From: Megamonas hypermegale
GTDB taxonomy: Bacteria > Bacillota > Negativicutes > Selenomonadales > Selenomonadaceae
Length of the DNA stretch: 64,000 nt
Assembly: GCF_900187035.1 (NCBI RefSeq)
Contig: NZ_LT906446.1
Span: 2,046,001-2,110,000 of the forward strand
Direction: 5' to 3'
The stretch's first letter is position 1. Each line of letters opens with the position of its first letter. Positions 26,246 to 37,346 of the stretch are shown in pieces. Position numbers and translations under genes: made by a program. Under the pieces are notes generated by a model, which had not been told where the DNA came from, did not search any database, and saw only the letters and a list, made by a program, of their open reading frames with translations.

Positions 26246-28004
26246 TAAAGCAAAATCCATTTTAAAAAAGTTTTATGGTTATGAAGATTTCCGCTCCGGT
26301 CAAGCAAAAGTTATAAAAAGTTTGTTAAGTGGCAAAGATACAGTTGCTATAATGCCTACGGGTGCAGGAAAATCCATTTGTTTTCAAATACCAGCGTTGC
26401 TTTTTTCGGGTATTACATTGGTTATATCACCGCTTATTTCATTGATGAAAGACCAAGTTGATAGTTTAAAAGAGTTGGGAATTTCGGCTGTGTACATCAA
26501 TAGTTCTATTGATAAAACTGAATTTGCGCATAGTTTGCAGGGAATTGCAGCTGGATATTATAAGATAATTTATATAGCACCGGAAAGGCTTACGCCAGAG
26601 TATTTGCCAGCGATATTTAAAAATTTACCAATAAGCATGATTGCCGTTGATGAAGCTCATTGCTTATCACAATGCGGACATGATTTTCGCCCTAGTTATA
26701 AAAATATATTGACCTTTGTTCAGTCTTTGGTTGAAAAACCTTTAATTGGGGCATTTACGGCGACTGCCACGCCAGAAGTAAAAGAGGATATTATAAAATT
26801 ACTAGGTCTTAATAATCCGAATGTATTTGTAACAGGCTTTGATAGGCCTAATTTATATTTTTCTGTACTGCGTGGAGAGAATAAAGATAAATTTGTTGTA
26901 GATTATGTACAAAAGCATTTAAATGAAGCGGGCATTATTTACGCGGGAACGCGAAAAGATGTAGATGCCCTGCAAGCTTTATTAGAAATAAAAGGCATAA
27001 AAGCAGGTCGCTATCATGCAGGTATGAGCGATGAAGCACGAAATAAAATGCAAGAAGATTTTTTATATGATGATATTTCAGTAATGGTGGCAACAAATGC
27101 TTTTGGCATGGGCATAGATAAACCTAATGTTCGTTATGTCATTCATTATAATATGCCTAAAAATATGGAAGCGTATTATCAAGAAGCGGGTAGAGCTGGT
27201 CGAGATGGTTTGCCGGGAAGTTGCATATTATTATACAGTCCGCAAGATACACAACTTCAAAAATTTTTAATAGGTAAATCAACTGAAAGTCAAATTCGGC
27301 AACAATTAGAATATAAAAGATTGCAATCCATGGTGGATTATTGCCATACACCGCAGTGTTTAAGAGCGTTTATCCTGCATTATTTTGGTGAAATAGATGT
27401 AGATGAAACGTGTGATAATTGTAGCAATTGTAAAATAGAAGGTGAATTTGTCGATATCACCATTGAAGCACAGAAAATTTTATCATGTGTATATCGTGTA
27501 CATGAACGTTTTGGCGTAAAGATAGTAGCAGAAATTTTAAAAGGTTCAAAAAGTATGCACATGAAACAATTTAATTTTGAACGATTATCGACGTATGGCT
27601 TGATGAGAGATTTGACTATAAAGCAAATAAGTGATTTAATTTTGCGCTTAACGGCTATGCAGTATTTGAATATTACAGAGAGCAAATATCCTGTTTTAAA
27701 ATTAAATGCACTATCTTGGCAAGTGTTGCGTGGTCAAAAAAAGGTTTGGCAAAAAGTTGTAACAATTAATAAAGCTGAGGCTAAAGGTGATTTATTTGAA
27801 AAATTGCGCTTAGTGCGCCGAGAATTAGCGATAAAAGCTAAATTGCCACCGTATATGATTTTCTCAGATGCTACACTTATAGAAATGGCACAAAAAATGC
27901 CTGTGACGTTAGAAGATATGAGTCATATTAGGGGAATTGGTGAATTTAAACTCAATAAATACGGCAGTGAGTTTTTAAATGTGATAAAAAAATTCGTGTC
28001 TTAG
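26235..28004 (+). CDS. recQ: ATP-dependent DNA helicase RecQ
   Basis: 589-residue 3'-5' helicase for recombination and fork repair. Helicase motifs in order: motif 0 FRSGQAKVIKSLL, Walker A MPTGAGKS, DEAH box VDEAHCLSQCGHDFRPSY, GAFTATATPEV, VATNAFGMGIDKPNVRYVIH and QEAGRAGRDG. The zinc-binding RQC cysteines (CHTPQCLRAFILHYFGE, CDNCSNC) and a winged helix follow. A C-terminal HRDC domain (LRLVRRELAIKAKLPPYMIFSD) ends the protein. It starts inside the end of the upstream dehydrogenase gene. Confidence 0.95.
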   Translation: MMYDKAKSILKKFYGYEDFRSGQAKVIKSLLSGKDTVAIMPTGAGKSICFQIPALLFSGITLVISPLISLMKDQVDSLKELGISAVYINSSIDKTEFAHSLQGIAAGYYKIIYIAPERLTPEYLPAIFKNLPISMIAVDEAHCLSQCGHDFRPSYKNILTFVQSLVEKPLIGAFTATATPEVKEDIIKLLGLNNPNVFVTGFDRPNLYFSVLRGENKDKFVVDYVQKHLNEAGIIYAGTRKDVDALQALLEIKGIKAGRYHAGMSDEARNKMQEDFLYDDISVMVATNAFGMGIDKPNVRYVIHYNMPKNMEAYYQEAGRAGRDGLPGSCILLYSPQDTQLQKFLIGKSTESQIRQQLEYKRLQSMVDYCHTPQCLRAFILHYFGEIDVDETCDNCSNCKIEGEFVDITIEAQKILSCVYRVHERFGVKIVAEILKGSKSMHMKQFNFERLSTYGLMRDLTIKQISDLILRLTAMQYLNITESKYPVLKLNALSWQVLRGQKKVWQKVVTINKAEAKGDLFEKLRLVRRELAIKAKLPPYMIFSDATLIEMAQKMPVTLEDMSHIRGIGEFKLNKYGSEFLNVIKKFVS

Positions 28005-28049
28005 ACATGATTTTAAATATATATATTAAGATTTTGAGGGGGACTTGTA

Positions 28050-29567
28050 ATGATTAATCCAATTTTAAAACTGCAAAATGGCAGTGATGTCAGAGGGGTG
28101 GCTGTTGAAGGCGTAGTTGATGAACCAGTCACATTGACACCAGAATATGCTAACCGTATTGTACAAGCTTTTGTCGTATGGCTCAGCAAAAAAAGCGGTA
28201 AAAAAGCAAGTGAATTAAAAATTGCAGTTGGTCACGATTCACGTATTTCTGCGCCAATGTTAAAACAGCAAGCTTTAATGGCAATTGTAGCTCAAGGTGC
28301 TATTGCTATTGATTGTTCTATGGCTACAACTCCAGCTATGTTTATGTCTTTAGTATATCCGGAAACAAAATATGATGGTTCTATGATGATTACTGCAAGC
28401 CATCTTCCATTTAATCGCAATGGTATTAAATTCTTTGAACCAGAAAATGGCGGTATGGAAAAGAAAGACCTCACTGATATGCTAAATATTGCTTGTGAAT
28501 TGACGGAACAGACAGCAGATATCAGCAATGTAGAAAAATTTGATTTAGTTTCTTTATACGCTGAAAATCTCTGTACTAAAATTCGTGAAGGCATAAATAG
28601 CAAAGACAATTATGATAAACCACTTACTGGCAATCATATCGTAGTAGATGCTGGTAATGGTGCTGGCGGATTTTTTGCACAAAAGGTTTTGGCACAATTA
28701 GGTGCAGATACAACAGGTAGCTTATATTTAGACCCAGATGGACATTTTCCAAATCACATTCCAAATCCAGAAAATAAAGAAGCTATGGATGCTATTCGTG
28801 GAGCAGTACTCAATAATAAAGCTGATTTAGGTTTGATTTTTGATACTGATGTAGACAGAATGTCTGCTGTATTCAGTGATGGTCAAGAAGTAAATCGCGA
28901 TGCACTCATCGCTATGATGGCTGCTATCTTAGTGAAAGATTATCCAAATTCTACTATTGTTACAGACTCCGTAACTTCAGATAAATTAACTGCATTTTTA
29001 GAAGGTGAATTACATTTAAAACATCATCGTTTCCAACGTGGTTATAAAAATGTAATCAATGAATGCAAACGCTTAAATGAAGAAGGCATAGTATCTCCAC
29101 TTGCCATTGAAACAAGCGGTCATGGTGCACTTAAAGAAAATTATTATCTTGATGATGGCGCATATATGGCTGTTAAACTCTTGATTGCTGCAGCACAGAC
29201 AAAAGCAGAAGGCAAGACTTTAAATAGCTTGATTGAAAAACTTGAACCACAATTTGAAACAGCAGAATACCGCTTAAAATTAAAAGGTGAAGATTTCAAA
29301 GCGTATGGTGCAAAAGTTTTAGAAGTATTTACTGCCCGCGCTAAAGAAAAAGGCTATCATATTGTGACACCAAATTATGAAGGTGTGCGTCTTAGCTTTA
29401 AAGGTGAAGCAAATGGCTGGGCATTACTTCGTCAATCTTTGCATGACCCTAATATGCCTCTTAATGTAGAAGGCAATGGTGAAGGCGATTGTGCAAAAAT
29501 CACAGCTATGATGAAAGAAATTTTAGGTGGATTTGACCAATTAGATATTTCTGTATTGGATAAATAA
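28050..29567 (+). CDS. Phosphomannomutase/phosphoglucomutase
   Basis: 505-residue alpha-D-phosphohexomutase. The phosphoserine loop is MMITASHLPFNRNGIKFF, the magnesium loop LIFDTDVDRMSAVF, the sugar-binding loop IETSGHGALKENYYLDDGAYMAVKLL, and the phosphate-contact segment NVEGNGEGDCAK is near the C-terminus. The N-terminal LQNGSDVRGVAVEG is typical. It interconverts hexose 1- and 6-phosphates for envelope sugars or glycogen. A GGGGG ribosome site precedes the ATG. Confidence 0.92.
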   Translation: MINPILKLQNGSDVRGVAVEGVVDEPVTLTPEYANRIVQAFVVWLSKKSGKKASELKIAVGHDSRISAPMLKQQALMAIVAQGAIAIDCSMATTPAMFMSLVYPETKYDGSMMITASHLPFNRNGIKFFEPENGGMEKKDLTDMLNIACELTEQTADISNVEKFDLVSLYAENLCTKIREGINSKDNYDKPLTGNHIVVDAGNGAGGFFAQKVLAQLGADTTGSLYLDPDGHFPNHIPNPENKEAMDAIRGAVLNNKADLGLIFDTDVDRMSAVFSDGQEVNRDALIAMMAAILVKDYPNSTIVTDSVTSDKLTAFLEGELHLKHHRFQRGYKNVINECKRLNEEGIVSPLAIETSGHGALKENYYLDDGAYMAVKLLIAAAQTKAEGKTLNSLIEKLEPQFETAEYRLKLKGEDFKAYGAKVLEVFTARAKEKGYHIVTPNYEGVRLSFKGEANGWALLRQSLHDPNMPLNVEGNGEGDCAKITAMMKEILGGFDQLDISVLDK

Positions 29568-29574
29568 GCAAATG

Positions 29575-29612
29575 AAAATAAGCCATTAGTAAAAACTAAT
29601 GGCTTATTTTCT
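29575..29612 (+). terminator. Phosphohexomutase gene terminator
   Basis: AAAATAAGCCATTAGT (29575-29590) pairs with ACTAATGGCTTATTTT (29595-29610). Confidence 0.88.
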
Positions 29613-29692
29613 ATAAAGTAATTGTACATCAAATTACTTTAAGGTATAATTTAAACAAATAATAAAGTACTAAATCCATAGAGGTGAATTAT

Positions 29693-31060
29693 ATGTCAAA
29701 TGCAGAGGAAAGATATATAGAATATGATGCAAACGGTTTTACTCTCCGAGAAGCAATTGTTGAAGCTAAACGGTGTTTAAACTGTAAAAAACCTACATGT
29801 CGCATGGGTTGTCCTATTAGCAATAACATTCCAGAATTCATTCATGCGTTATCACAAGGTGATTTGGGTAAGGCATCAACTATAATTGCAGAGCGAAGCA
29901 ATCTTCCAGCAGTTTGTGGCCGTGTTTGTCCGCATGAACGTCAATGCGAAGGTTCTTGTATTCTTAGCCGAAAAGGTAAAGGTATTAGAATTGGTAAATT
30001 AGAGCGTTTTATTGCCGACATGGATGGTGAATTAGAATTAGTAGCACCGAAAAAAGAAAGTTCACAACCAGGAAAGATTGCTGTAATTGGTTCTGGTCCT
30101 GCTGGGCTTACAGTTGCAGGTGATTTGGCAAAAATGGGCTTTAAGGTTACGGTGTTTGATTCTAATCCTGAAGCTGGTGGTGTATTGATGTATGGTATAC
30201 CTGAATTTCGTTTGCCAAAACAAGTTGTACGTCGTGAAGTGCGAAAAATAAAAAAATTGGGAGTAGAGTTTCGTCTTAATGTGATGGCTGGTGTGGATAT
30301 AACAGTTGATGATATGTTTGCAGAAGGTTTTGATGCTATTTTTATCGGTACAGGAAATGCATTATCAAAATCTTTATCCATTAAGGGAATAAATTTACCA
30401 GGCGTTGTACAAGCAACATATTTTTTACAGATGGTAGAACTTGCTAGTTGTGAAGCAATAGACAAAAAAGAAATTCCGATTAAAGCAGGTGAAGATGTAC
30501 TTGTTATTGGCGGGGGCAATACAGCTATGGATGCAGCAAGAACAGCTATGCGACAAGGCGCTAAAAGTGTAACTATTTTAAATCGTCGTCGTGAAGAAGA
30601 TATGGCTGCATTAAAATCTGAAATAGAAGCGGCAAAAAATGAAGGCATCATGGTAAAAGTACTTTTAGGCCCAATGGAAATTACAGGAGAAGATAAAGTA
30701 ACGGGTCTTACATGTTGTGTACGTGAGTATAAAGATGAATTGAGTAAAGTTGTTGATACAGAAAAACAGCTACATATGCCAGCTGATAAAATTATCATAG
30801 CAATAGGTCAGAAACCAGCTAGTAGAATAGTTGATTCAACTACAGGTATTGAAGTAGATAAATCAGGTTATGTTATCACACGAGAAAAACCATATGGAAT
30901 GACAATGCGTCATGGCGTATTTTCAGGTGGTGATGTAGTTAATGGACCTGCAACAGTTGTTGTGGCAATGAAAGATGCTCAAAAAGTAGCGCGTGGTATA
31001 GCTCAATATGTAGAAGCTAAAAAATTAATGGAAGAATGTGGCATGAAAATGACGGATTAA
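29693..31060 (+). CDS. NADPH-dependent glutamate synthase small subunit-like oxidoreductase (GltD/NfnB type)
   Basis: 455-residue flavoprotein. The N-terminal Fe-S domain has CLNCKKPTCRMGCPISNNIPEFI and CGRVCPHERQCEGSC. An FAD site (KIAVIGSGPAGLTVAGDLAKMG) and an NADPH site (VLVIGGGNTAMDAARTAMRQG) follow. No large glutamate synthase subunit or NfnA partner is nearby, so it may be a homotetrameric GltA-type enzyme or an electron bifurcation subunit acting with a distant partner. The ATG at 29693 has AGAGGTG 6 bases upstream. Confidence 0.88.
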   Translation: MSNAEERYIEYDANGFTLREAIVEAKRCLNCKKPTCRMGCPISNNIPEFIHALSQGDLGKASTIIAERSNLPAVCGRVCPHERQCEGSCILSRKGKGIRIGKLERFIADMDGELELVAPKKESSQPGKIAVIGSGPAGLTVAGDLAKMGFKVTVFDSNPEAGGVLMYGIPEFRLPKQVVRREVRKIKKLGVEFRLNVMAGVDITVDDMFAEGFDAIFIGTGNALSKSLSIKGINLPGVVQATYFLQMVELASCEAIDKKEIPIKAGEDVLVIGGGNTAMDAARTAMRQGAKSVTILNRRREEDMAALKSEIEAAKNEGIMVKVLLGPMEITGEDKVTGLTCCVREYKDELSKVVDTEKQLHMPADKIIIAIGQKPASRIVDSTTGIEVDKSGYVITREKPYGMTMRHGVFSGGDVVNGPATVVVAMKDAQKVARGIAQYVEAKKLMEECGMKMTD

Positions 31061-31081
31061 TTAAATTATAGAGTTTTAAAT

Positions 31082-31133
31082 AAGAACAATAGTATGTATA
31101 TAATAAATTTATAAATACTATTGTTCTTTTATT
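31082..31133 (+). terminator. Terminator of the GltD-like gene
   Basis: AAGAACAATAGTAT (31082-31095) pairs with ATACTATTGTTCTT (31115-31128), followed by TTATT. Confidence 0.8.
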
Positions 31134-31208
31134 ATGCAAAATAAAAGAAACGTGATAAAATAATATCCGATTTTTAGTTGAAAATGAAAATAGAGAGGTG
31201 TATTTATC

Positions 31209-32048
31209 ATGGAAAGTTTAGTAAAAATTTTGCAAGAGCAAAAAGGGTTTTCTGAATCAGAGTCAATGATTGCAACGTATTTATTAGCTAATTTTCGTAA
31301 ATTGGCTGGAATGTCTACACGAGAATTAGCAAAAAATGCATATACAAATTCAGCAGCTATTGTGCGTTTTAGTCAAAAACTTGGATTTACTGGTTATACA
31401 GAATTTAAAGTTAAGTTTTTAGCAGAAATGATGCAACATATAAATCGACCATCAAATAATGAACTTTTAGTTTCAACGCATGACAGTATTCATTCTTTAA
31501 TTGAAAAAGTGACAGCAATAGAAATTGACACGCTCAAACATACAAGAGCACTGTTAGACCCAGAAGCATTTTTGAGAGCGTTACCTCTTTTTTCTAAATC
31601 GGAGCATATTGATTTTTATGCAATGGATAATAATTTGGATATAGCTAGGATAGCAGCATCTGGTTTTATCATGGCAAATAAATGTTCAAGTGTACATTCA
31701 TCTATGACTATGCAGTATTTACAAGCAACAGGTGGCAAAAAGCATTTAGGTTTTTTTATAAGTAGAACAGGTAATAATAGAATGCTTGTAGATATTGCGC
31801 GTTTATTAAAAATGAAAAAGAGTCCAATCATATTAATTACAGCTAATAAGAATTCTGAATTAGCAGCAATGGCCGATGTGACTTTTACAGTTGCCAGTGT
31901 AGAAAATATGGAAGAATTAGGGCCACGTGTATTTTTATTAGGTGTCAAATATGTTACAGATATTCTTTTTGCGATGCTTATGACAAGACTTGACTATAAT
32001 GAAACTCGCCAAAAAGAACAATGGTTAAGTAAAAATTTTCGTTATTGA
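31209..32048 (+). CDS. RpiR/MurR-type regulator of the beta-glucan locus
   Basis: 279-residue regulator. The N-terminal HTH_6 domain includes LAKNAYTNSAAIVRFSQKLGFTGYTEFKVKFLAEM. The C-terminal SIS domain is more divergent, with HLGFFISRTGNNRMLVDIARLLKMKKSPIILITANKNSELA. AGAGGTG precedes the ATG. It directly precedes the PTS and glycosidase genes on the same strand, so regulation of that locus by a phosphorylated disaccharide or sugar phosphate is likely (inference). Confidence 0.85.
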   Translation: MESLVKILQEQKGFSESESMIATYLLANFRKLAGMSTRELAKNAYTNSAAIVRFSQKLGFTGYTEFKVKFLAEMMQHINRPSNNELLVSTHDSIHSLIEKVTAIEIDTLKHTRALLDPEAFLRALPLFSKSEHIDFYAMDNNLDIARIAASGFIMANKCSSVHSSMTMQYLQATGGKKHLGFFISRTGNNRMLVDIARLLKMKKSPIILITANKNSELAAMADVTFTVASVENMEELGPRVFLLGVKYVTDILFAMLMTRLDYNETRQKEQWLSKNFRY

Positions 32049-32261
32049 TAAATGTAAGACTATATACATTTATATTTTATAAGTTAGATTGTGTTTATTT
32101 AAATTTTAATTTAAATGATATTATTTTCAGATTATTTGTAGCATTGATACAAAACAGAACTTTTTGTGAACCGGTTGATGTAGCAATGTTTCATAATCCC
32201 TTTTATCTATTGAAACGGTATTATGTAGGTGCTATATTAAAAATGACCTTAAGGAAAGCTC

Positions 32262-32285
32262 CTTGAAAGCGTGCACAATTTCAAG
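32262..32285 (+). promoter_or_regulatory. Inverted repeat with cre-like sequence before the PTS genes
   Basis: CTTGAAA (32262-32268) and TTTCAAG (32279-32285) form an inverted repeat around TGAAAGCGTGCACA (32264-32277), which resembles a catabolite-responsive element (TGNAANCGNNNNCA). It lies 29 bases before the EIIC start. It could be a CcpA site or the RpiR operator. The 265-base gap from 32049 to here holds no convincing gene. Confidence 0.4.
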
Positions 32286-32313
32286 AAAAATAAATAAAAA
32301 AGGAGAATTCCAA

Positions 32314-33648
32314 ATGAATAAGCAAAAACTTTTTGACCGTTTCATTGAGATTATGGGCAACTTTGCTCAGATACGTGCTGTAGCGGCTTTGCGTGATGGC
32401 TTTATCATGACTACGCCGTTTACGATATGCGGTTCAATTTTCTTGTTGATTGCCAATCTGCCGATACCGGGCTACGGTGATTTTATGGCTTCTATATTTG
32501 GCAGTGATTGGACAGCAGCTTTAAATGCTGTTGCCGGAGGAACTTTTAACGTACTGGCATTGATTGTCGTGCTTGCCATCACATACAAATTTGTAGCTAA
32601 TGAAGGCTGCGATGCTATTATGGCTGCCATTTTAGCATTATCCACGTTTTTAATTTTAATGCCACCGACATTGACGACTGCAAATGGAGAAATTGTCGGA
32701 GATATTATTCCGAAAACATGGGCAGGAGCAAACGGAGTTATTACTGCAATTATCGTAGCATTTTTCGTATCGCATGTTTTTTGTTATTGTGAAAAAAATC
32801 ATATCGGCATAAAAATGCCAGGAGCAGTGCCTCAAGGCGTAGCAAGAGCTTTTACCGCACTTGTACCGGGTATGATTTTCTTCACTGCGGCTGCTGTTTG
32901 TTACGGCATCTGCTATTATGTCGGAGCAACTACAGTTCCAGAACTCATCTTTAAAGTTATCCAGACTCCGCTTCAGGGTCTTTCAGATACACTTGCCGGC
33001 GGCAGTATTATTGTCGGATTGCAGGGAATTCTGTTCTGGGCCGGTATTCACGGACCGAATGTTGTCGGTGGTGTAGTAGGACCGCTTTTGATTGCCAACT
33101 CACTTGATAATCAGCATCTTATTGATATGGGCATGAGCCTTATAAACAATCCTCAGGCTAAGATTATCACCTGCCAAATCAACGATGTATTCGTAAAAAG
33201 CGGCGGTTGCGGTTTAACATTAGGACTTTTATTGGCAGGTATCTTTACGGTAAAATCGCAGCAGTTGAAATCCTTATTGCGAATGGCTTTTGTACCAGGT
33301 CTTTTTAATATAAATGAACCACTTATTTTTGGTTTACCAATTGTATTTAATCCATATTTATTAGTACCATTTGTATTAGTACCGTTGATTGCAATGTTTG
33401 TTACGTATTTTTCGATTGTTTTAGGTTTTATGGCGCCGTTCAGCGCGGTACAGGTACCGTGGACGACACCGCCTATTATTGCCGGTTTTCTGCTTAACGG
33501 CTGGCAGGGAGCTGTAGTTCAAATCATAAATCTTGCAATAGCGACAGTAATATATTTTCCGTTCCTCAGAGCACAGGACAAAGCGTTCTTAAAAGAAGAA
33601 CAGGAACAGATGGAAATGGAAAATGAAGGCAATGATGAGAAAAAATAA
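32314..33648 (+). CDS. celB: PTS cellobiose/beta-glucoside transporter subunit EIIC
   Basis: 444-residue inner-membrane sugar channel of the lactose/cellobiose PTS family. It begins MNKQKLFDRFIEIMGNFAQIRAVAALRDGFIMTTPF and has FWAGIHGPNVVGGVVGPLL and the conserved FVPGLFNINEPLIFGLPIVFNP. AGGAG precedes the ATG at 32314; an upstream in-frame start is not needed. Short AT-rich and GC-richer patches alternate in the gene. EIIB and EIIA follow after the porin gene rather than directly. Confidence 0.93.
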   Translation: MNKQKLFDRFIEIMGNFAQIRAVAALRDGFIMTTPFTICGSIFLLIANLPIPGYGDFMASIFGSDWTAALNAVAGGTFNVLALIVVLAITYKFVANEGCDAIMAAILALSTFLILMPPTLTTANGEIVGDIIPKTWAGANGVITAIIVAFFVSHVFCYCEKNHIGIKMPGAVPQGVARAFTALVPGMIFFTAAAVCYGICYYVGATTVPELIFKVIQTPLQGLSDTLAGGSIIVGLQGILFWAGIHGPNVVGGVVGPLLIANSLDNQHLIDMGMSLINNPQAKIITCQINDVFVKSGGCGLTLGLLLAGIFTVKSQQLKSLLRMAFVPGLFNINEPLIFGLPIVFNPYLLVPFVLVPLIAMFVTYFSIVLGFMAPFSAVQVPWTTPPIIAGFLLNGWQGAVVQIINLAIATVIYFPFLRAQDKAFLKEEQEQMEMENEGNDEKK

Positions 33649-33725
33649 AAAAACTTCAGCTTGAAGCAATTAACTATCGGATAAATGCCAATAAAAATAG
33701 TTTATCTATAGATAAAGGAGAAATT

Positions 33726-35234
33726 ATGCTGAACTTATTAAACAAGAAAAAAACAATGGCGCTCCTAATGGGGCTTGCCGTCGGCATGACGAGTACGGCT
33801 TTTGCGGCAGAAAATCAGACAGTACAGGCAAATGAACAGGTGAAAGAAGTTTCTGATACAGCTGCTTCTGATGGAAATGAAAAAACAAAAGATACAGCAG
33901 ACGATAAAAAAGATACTTCCGCAGTGGACAGTTTCAGTGATGTGCCGCAAGGTCATTGGGCTTATGAAGCACTTGATTATTTAGCTCAACATGGTGTTAT
34001 TGAAGGTTATAATGATGGAACTTTTCAGGGCAACCGTACTATGACACGCTATGAAATGGCAAGTATTGTAGCAAATGCTATGAAATCAGATAAAGGCGAT
34101 ATTGGTGATAAAGCTGTACTGAAACAGTTAGAAGCCGAATTTCATGCAGACATTCAGAATATGCAGAAACAGATTGACGCTAATAAAGCAGATATTGAAA
34201 AATTAAAAGAAGATGCTGAACGGGTAAAAATATATGGTTTCGGCCGAGTTAGCTGGGATAATGATAATATAAAAGGATATGCGGATCAAAATGATAATAA
34301 TCGTTTCTATCTTGATTTAAAAGGTTCATTTAAGGTTAATGATAATTGGAATTTTAATTTTGAAAGTGAAACTAATCAACGTTATGCTAGATATGTTACC
34401 TCTAATGGTGATGTAAAGTATCATGAAGGTCATGATGATTCTGACGGTGTAATTCAGCGTGTTTGGGCAGAAGGAAATATTGATAAATTACATGTTGATG
34501 TAGGTCGTAGATGGCGTGGATTAGGTTTTCAAAATGTTTTATTAGGAAATGAAACAGATGGTATAGTTTTGGATTATCCATTAGATAATAATGGTTTGAA
34601 AGCATTAGCTTTTTACCAAAAACCAACAGATGCAGGATATGATTTTGCTATGTATGGATTAGGTATTCAAGGACCAGTTTCTAAAAATCTTCAAATTAAT
34701 TTAGCTTACGCTATGCTTGATATAGATAAAAATGAATCTCCAGGTTATGACCCATATAATGGAAATGCACCACTTGTAAATACATTTGGTTCACATGGTT
34801 TAGTTTTAAGTGCGATGTGGAATCCTTTAAGAAATATCACACTTATTGGAGATTATGTACGCACTAATGCGGAAACGCAGCATGTAACTGAATATGTCGG
34901 CGACCGCGTAAACAATTTTGATATTGACGAAAATACAAGTAAATCAATCCGTTTGAATTACCGTTGGACAAATCTCAACGACCCAGGTTCTTTCCAGCTT
35001 TATACGCGCTGGTTTGATTATGGTCGTCATGGAAATATCATGGGCGATGAAGAATGGGGCTTATTAAAACCAGGTTCTAACGGTTGGGTATTTGGTTTTA
35101 AATATGTTCCAGCTAAAAATATAGAATGGGAAACAATGTATGAAATTGCCGATATGTATGACGGTACTTACGGAAAACAGAATGAACAGTATAAACGTCA
35201 TTTACTTCGTACCCAAGTGGATTTCCACTTCTAA
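33726..35234 (+). CDS. SLH-domain outer-membrane porin (OmpM-like)
   Basis: 502-residue exported protein. A Sec signal peptide (about residues 1-28, ending FAAEN) is followed by an acidic linker. One SLH domain (FSDVPQGHWAYEALDYLAQHGVIEGYNDGTF with TMTRYEMASI, about 65-120) tethers the protein to peptidoglycan. A coiled coil (130-175) follows, then a beta-barrel region with alternating aromatic strands ending in ...TQVDFHF; a terminal Phe is the outer-membrane insertion signal. Such porins are hallmarks of Negativicutes. Its place between EIIC and EIIB suggests passage of gluco-oligosaccharides. Confidence 0.88.
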   Translation: MLNLLNKKKTMALLMGLAVGMTSTAFAAENQTVQANEQVKEVSDTAASDGNEKTKDTADDKKDTSAVDSFSDVPQGHWAYEALDYLAQHGVIEGYNDGTFQGNRTMTRYEMASIVANAMKSDKGDIGDKAVLKQLEAEFHADIQNMQKQIDANKADIEKLKEDAERVKIYGFGRVSWDNDNIKGYADQNDNNRFYLDLKGSFKVNDNWNFNFESETNQRYARYVTSNGDVKYHEGHDDSDGVIQRVWAEGNIDKLHVDVGRRWRGLGFQNVLLGNETDGIVLDYPLDNNGLKALAFYQKPTDAGYDFAMYGLGIQGPVSKNLQINLAYAMLDIDKNESPGYDPYNGNAPLVNTFGSHGLVLSAMWNPLRNITLIGDYVRTNAETQHVTEYVGDRVNNFDIDENTSKSIRLNYRWTNLNDPGSFQLYTRWFDYGRHGNIMGDEEWGLLKPGSNGWVFGFKYVPAKNIEWETMYEIADMYDGTYGKQNEQYKRHLLRTQVDFHF

Positions 35235-35268
35235 AAATAAATAACAAAATTAAAGGAGTTAATTTATC

Positions 35269-35571
35269 ATGAAAAAAATTGTTTTATTATGTGCATCCGG
35301 TATGTCTACAAGTATGTTAGTAAAAAAAATGCAGGAAGCAGCAAAAGCTGAAAATTATGATTGTGAAATAGCTGCCTATTCAGCAGCAGAAGCAGTGGAA
35401 AAAGCTTCAGATGCTGATGTAGTATTACTTGGTCCACAAATTCGTTTTTCTAAAGGTAAAATTGCTTCTGAATTACCAGGTGTTCCAGTAGATGCTATTG
35501 ATATGCGTATGTATGGCCGCATGGATGGTAAAGGCGCATTGGCTTTTGCAAAAAAATTGATGAAGGACTGA
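35269..35571 (+). CDS. celA: PTS lactose/cellobiose subunit EIIB
   Basis: 100-residue cytosolic phosphocarrier. The phosphorylated cysteine is Cys8 in IVLLCASGMSTSMLVKKM, and LLGPQIRF near residue 62 is typical of the EIIB-cel fold. It passes phosphate from EIIA to the incoming sugar. AGGAG precedes the ATG. It ends 7 bases before the EIIA gene. Confidence 0.95.
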   Translation: MKKIVLLCASGMSTSMLVKKMQEAAKAENYDCEIAAYSAAEAVEKASDADVVLLGPQIRFSKGKIASELPGVPVDAIDMRMYGRMDGKGALAFAKKLMKD

Positions 35572-35578
35572 GATTGAT

Positions 35579-37325
<1,747 letters not shown>

Positions 37326-37346
37326 AAAAAGAAAGGAGAAAATATT

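Noticed and set aside
32045-32266. 73-residue frame between the RpiR gene and EIIC
   Set aside because: No ribosome site, no family and biased hydrophobic composition; more likely the operon leader.
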